A DNA stretch of 64,000 nucleotides from an uncultured Hyphomicrobium sp. (GTDB lineage: Bacteria > Pseudomonadota > Alphaproteobacteria > Rhizobiales > Hyphomicrobiaceae), in contig CAKTFJ010000002.1 of the NCBI GenBank assembly GCA_934555825.1, positions 434,001 through 498,000 of the forward strand. Direction: 5' to 3'. The notes beneath the pieces are model-generated. The model was not told the DNA's origin, did no database searches, and saw only the letters and a program-made list of their open reading frames with translations. Positions 62,985-64,000 of this stretch are shown in pieces. The position numbers were made by a program, and so were the translations under genes. The first letter of the stretch is position 1. Every line of letters begins with the position of its first letter.

Positions 62985-63725
62985 TCAGATGGTGAGCGTC
63001 CCGGCCTTTGCGGCGGCGTAGCGCTCGGCCACGGCGTTCCAGTTCACCACGTTCCACCAGGCTTTCAGGTAGTCGGCGCGCTTGTTCTGGTACTTCAGGT
63101 AATAGGCGTGTTCCCAGACGTCGTTGCCGAAGAGAACGCGGGCACCTTCCATCAACGGCGTGTCCTGGTTCGGCTTGGAAGTGAGGGCGAGCTTACCGTC
63201 CTTATCGACGGTGACGAACACCCAACCCGAGCCGAACACGCGCCCGCCTGCGGCGTTGAAATCGGTCTGGAGTTTGTCGAGGCCGCCGAGGTCGCGGTCG
63301 ATAGCGTCTTTCAGTTCGCCTTCTGGGCCTGCGCCGCCGGGTGCTCCCATAATTTGCCAGAACATGGAGTGATTGGCGTGACCGCCGCCGTTGTTGCGGA
63401 CGGTCGTGCGGATGCTCTCCGGCACGTCGTTAAGCTTGGTCAGCAGCTCCTCAAGAGGCAGCTTGGCGAGGTCGCCGTGCTCGGCGAGGGCCTTGTTCAG
63501 GTTCGTGACGTAGGTCTGATGGTGCTTGCCGTGGTGCAGGTTCATCGTGGCGGCGTCGATATGCGGCTCAAGCGCTGCCGGGTCATAAGGCAGAGGCGGC
63601 AGCTCGAACGGGCCTGTCGGCGTGTCGGCGAAGACGCGGCCGAAGAACGGGCCCGCCGATACGGCGGTCGCGAGCGTGGCGGCGCCGGCCGCGAAAAGGA
63701 AGCCTCGGCGATTGGGTGTCAGCAT
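62985..63725 (-). CDS. Fe/Mn superoxide dismutase with Tat signal
   Basis: A 246-residue enzyme. The N-terminus NRRGFLFAAGAATLATAV is a twin-arginine signal, so the protein is exported folded. The SOD core has MNLHHGKHHQTYVTNLN, NNGGGHANHSMFWQIMG, GSGWVFV and NDVWEHAYYLKYQNKRADYL with the metal ligands. Export of an Fe/Mn SOD by Tat is uncommon but known. A terminator follows. Confidence 0.92.
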   Translation of the reverse strand: MLTPNRRGFLFAAGAATLATAVSAGPFFGRVFADTPTGPFELPPLPYDPAALEPHIDAATMNLHHGKHHQTYVTNLNKALAEHGDLAKLPLEELLTKLNDVPESIRTTVRNNGGGHANHSMFWQIMGAPGGAGPEGELKDAIDRDLGGLDKLQTDFNAAGGRVFGSGWVFVTVDKDGKLALTSKPNQDTPLMEGARVLFGNDVWEHAYYLKYQNKRADYLKAWWNVVNWNAVAERYAAAKAGTLTI

Positions 63726-63849
63726 CGGCGGTCTCCGTCATAGATTGGAAAAAACTGTTGTGGCCTCGGATCATGGGGTCGAAACGATATATAGCGTGTG
63801 GCTACGGCAACGCTAAGGGCCATGAGAAGGTTCGGCAGGGATCACGTCC

Positions 63850-64000
63850 ATGGGGCTTCGGCTCGACAAAGTGCTTCTTTCGCGTGGGCTCGTTGGCACG
63901 CGCTCGCGGGCGCGGGACCTGATCGTGCGCGGAGCGGTGACCGTGGACGGCATCGTAGAAACCAAGCCGGGCGCGTTGGTGCGCGAAGATGTGCCGCTCG
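63850..64000 (+). CDS. S4-domain protein, TlyA-like, 5' part
   Basis: The first 50 residues read MGLRLDKVLLSRGLVGTRSR followed by a typical S4 fold (RDLIVRGAVTVDGIVETKPG). TlyA proteins carry this S4 domain before an FtsJ methyltransferase and methylate rRNA riboses. The gene runs off the right edge, so the methyltransferase part is not seen; another S4 protein cannot be excluded. Confidence 0.7.
   Translation, partial: MGLRLDKVLLSRGLVGTRSRARDLIVRGAVTVDGIVETKPGALVREDVPL

Noticed and set aside
1..64000. Insertion sequence, prophage, integron or plasmid origin
   Set aside because: No transposase, integrase, phage gene, terminal repeats or tRNA attachment site seen anywhere.

Overview
The window is high-GC chromosomal DNA of an alphaproteobacterium. 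The dense operons, GTG/TTG starts, rimP-nusA-ylxR-infB-rbfA-truB-rpsO-pnp order, GTTC-N7-GTTC SOS box and LpxQ-like outer-membrane protein point to Hyphomicrobiales (Rhizobiales), perhaps a denitrifying Hyphomicrobiaceae member. Genus is inference; there is no rRNA to anchor it. No IS element, prophage, CRISPR array, tRNA or rRNA was seen.

Region 1 (1-20980) is an anaerobic-respiration island. It holds the oxygen-independent ubiquinone hydroxylation genes ubiT-ubiU-ubiV with an FAD amine oxidase, divergent from ubiD-ubiX. Next come an LpxQ-like barrel, a cysteine-free Crp/Fnr regulator, nnrS, and the complete NO-reductase operon norCBQDEF with a small extra membrane gene. A YiiX-like hydrolase, a SrpA-like catalase, a NosP-like FIST sensor fused by overlap to a hybrid histidine kinase, and a NarL-type regulator follow. 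TTGAC-N4-GTCAA-like palindromes stand before ubiD, the regulator gene (two), nnrS and norC, suggesting one oxygen/NO-responsive regulon that coordinates quinone supply with NO respiration and detoxification.

Region 2 (21343-31681) is envelope-related: an OmpA/BON coiled-coil protein, a 32-residue membrane peptide, a membrane protein with three helix-hairpin-helix-like repeats, ubiE, a second FAD amine oxidase overlapping ggt, an L,D-transpeptidase and znuA. Between ggt and the transpeptidase lies a 0.8-kb gap with a strong minus-strand terminator, a 99-base stretch containing no T on the plus strand, repeated ACGCAA/ACGCAG hexamers, and a perfect SOS-box match. It is the best candidate for an undescribed RNA here.

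Region 3 (31937-47654) is mainly housekeeping: a DUF1007/NicO metal-efflux pair, murJ, trpS, a universal stress protein, an NfuA-type scaffold, a nitroreductase, tsaB-rimI-plsC-miaB-phoH-ybeY-corC-lnt, and an XRE regulator with a palindrome upstream.

Region 4 (47809-60721) is translation and transcription: metK-trmB, then rimP-nusA-ylxR-infB-rbfA, a YcxB-like insertion, truB, rpsO and pnp. Region 5 (60786-64000) has a broken GrpB-family gene, a CbiX-type chelatase with DUF4202, a DUF486 membrane protein, a Tat-exported superoxide dismutase and the start of a TlyA-type S4 protein.
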